This document shows, piece by piece, positions 63,253 through 64,000 of a stretch of DNA of 64,000 nucleotides (positions are counted from its first letter, which is position 1; each line of letters starts with the position of its first letter). The notes beneath the pieces are model-generated. The model ran no database searches. It was given only the letters and a program-made list of their open reading frames with translations, and was not told the origin of the DNA. Source of the stretch: Bacteroidota bacterium (GTDB taxonomy: Bacteria > Bacteroidota > Bacteroidia > Chitinophagales > LD1); NCBI GenBank assembly GCA_016722375.1, contig JADKJG010000010.1:1-64000 (forward strand), read 5' to 3'. The translations under genes were made by a program, and so were the position numbers.

Positions 63253-63868
63253 TAGACTTAAAGATTTTGTTTAAAGTTGCTGAATCGTGTTTCAGCGAAT
63301 GTTTATGCTCTACTTTCTCTACCAAATAAAAATAAGCCTCTGCTTTGCCATTGTAGTAGTTTGCCCACCCCGAAATACAGGATTTTATTTTTCCTGTTTC
63401 AAAAAGCGAGTCCACATAAGCCGACTGAAACAGAGGGTCAAATATATCAAAAACAAAACAGGCTGTTTCGCCCTTCACCTGATGACGGATACACAATTCC
63501 CCGATCAGCACATTCGGTAGCGTATAAACGAAAAGCGAAGGACTGGGGGTTCCGGCTATGCTCTCTTCATAACGAATATCTGTATCCAGACTTGAATCTG
63601 CATTAGAAATAAAAATTCCCAACTCTTCGGGTGCCAAACCCGCCTTCCAGTCTTGATTTTTCAATAGAATTTCTGCTGCCAAAAACCCCGTTTTGCACAG
63701 TTGATCCATCTTGAAGAAACGGGGATAGTTCATCTCAAAAAACTCATAAACCTGATCCAGAAAACCAGTTTCAGCACTGTTCTTGTCCTTATAAAGCAAG
63801 TTCCCTTCTCGCCAAACCTCCTGGTCCCGAATGACAACATAAGAAGAAATAAAACAGTTCTCTTTCAT
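63245..63868 (-). CDS. Ketosynthase-like N-domain protein of the flexirubin/polyene cluster
   Basis: From ATG 63868 (MKENCFISSYVVIRDQEVWR) the product is 207 residues. The segment GFLAAEILLKNQDWKAGLAP followed by LGIFISNADSSLDTDIRYEE resembles the beginning of a beta-ketoacyl synthase (the FSN...SS part), but no nucleophile Cys or catalytic His context is seen. Short proteins of this kind occur in Bacteroidota flexirubin clusters. A TTG at 63946 extends the frame without similarity. Role unknown, perhaps a scaffold or initiation partner. Confidence 0.7.
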   Translation of the reverse strand: MKENCFISSYVVIRDQEVWREGNLLYKDKNSAETGFLDQVYEFFEMNYPRFFKMDQLCKTGFLAAEILLKNQDWKAGLAPEELGIFISNADSSLDTDIRYEESIAGTPSPSLFVYTLPNVLIGELCIRHQVKGETACFVFDIFDPLFQSAYVDSLFETGKIKSCISGWANYYNGKAEAYFYLVEKVEHKHSLKHDSATLNKIFKSNE

Positions 63869-63955
63869 TTTAAACAGCCTGCAAGAAAGAAAATATGAGG
63901 ATATGGACGATGTATCATTAACCAAAACAGATGATAGCCAGTCCAAAGATAAGTT

Positions 63956-64000
63956 TCATACAGGGAGGCTACTGCCTACTTTTAGAATTAATGTAACAGA
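63956..64000 (-). CDS. Possible C-terminus of the next cluster gene
   Basis: One minus-strand frame is open from the window edge to a TGA at 63956-63958 and ends SVTLILKVGSSLPV. It would be the last residues of another operon gene, but other frames are also possible over so short a stretch. Confidence 0.2.
   Translation of the reverse strand, partial: SVTLILKVGSSLPV

Overview
The window looks like one chromosomal stretch from a member of the Bacteroidota, probably near the Chitinophagales. The evidence is a type IX secretion (T9SS) outer-membrane protein (PorQ), three secreted proteins that end in T9SS-type C-terminal sorting domains, a flexirubin/aryl-polyene-type fatty-acid cluster, Bacteroidota-style -7 boxes (TAnnTTTG) in front of many genes, and few visible Shine-Dalgarno sites.

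Layout. 1-5 kb: purB (cut by the window edge), a DUF2279 gene and an M1 aminopeptidase, the last two interrupted. 5-10 kb: two T9SS cargo proteins and murQ. 10-21 kb: a degenerate M16 peptidase/OmpA-like fusion, a thioesterase, a YetF-like protein, asnB, yajC, coaE, plsC, pdxJ, ahcY and dapD. 21-24 kb: a repeat-rich accessory region with an IS200-like HUH transposase, about 20 hairpins that share a loop, a poly-G block that is probably artefactual, and a methyltransferase remnant. 24-33 kb: a carboxypeptidase-regulatory-domain protein, a pirin, a SprB-repeat T9SS protein, rplU-rpmA, two convergent L,D-transpeptidases and rpsA. 33-36 kb: a restriction-modification pair bracketed by related repeats. 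36-52 kb: housekeeping genes (rRNA methyltransferase, tRNA-Leu, histidine kinase, valS, hibernation factor, TonB receptor, surE, lpxB) plus a toxin-antitoxin pair. 53-57 kb: a STAS protein, porQ and lon. 57.7-64 kb: a tightly overlapping minus-strand operon for a polyene-like lipid (KS, KS-like partner, ACP, dehydratase, LolA, glycosyltransferase, deacetylase), continuing off the right edge.

Most unusual signal. Six separate intergenic stretches (about 5.1, 21.35, 35.6, 45.2, 52.7 and 53.0 kb) carry degenerate tandem arrays. Their sequences are unrelated, but the spacings are close to whole numbers of double helical turns: 21, 21, 41, 63, 21 and about 40 bp. Five of the six repeat a short two-fold symmetric motif. 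In the 63-bp array the hairpin centres stay in register even where the arm sequence changes. I know of no named element that explains this.

Quality caution. Six conserved genes are interrupted (four apparent 1-nt deletions, three in or beside short homopolymers, and two in-frame TAA codons). They include lpxB, which is normally essential, so part of this is probably sequencing or assembly error. The poly-G block near 22.6 kb points the same way.
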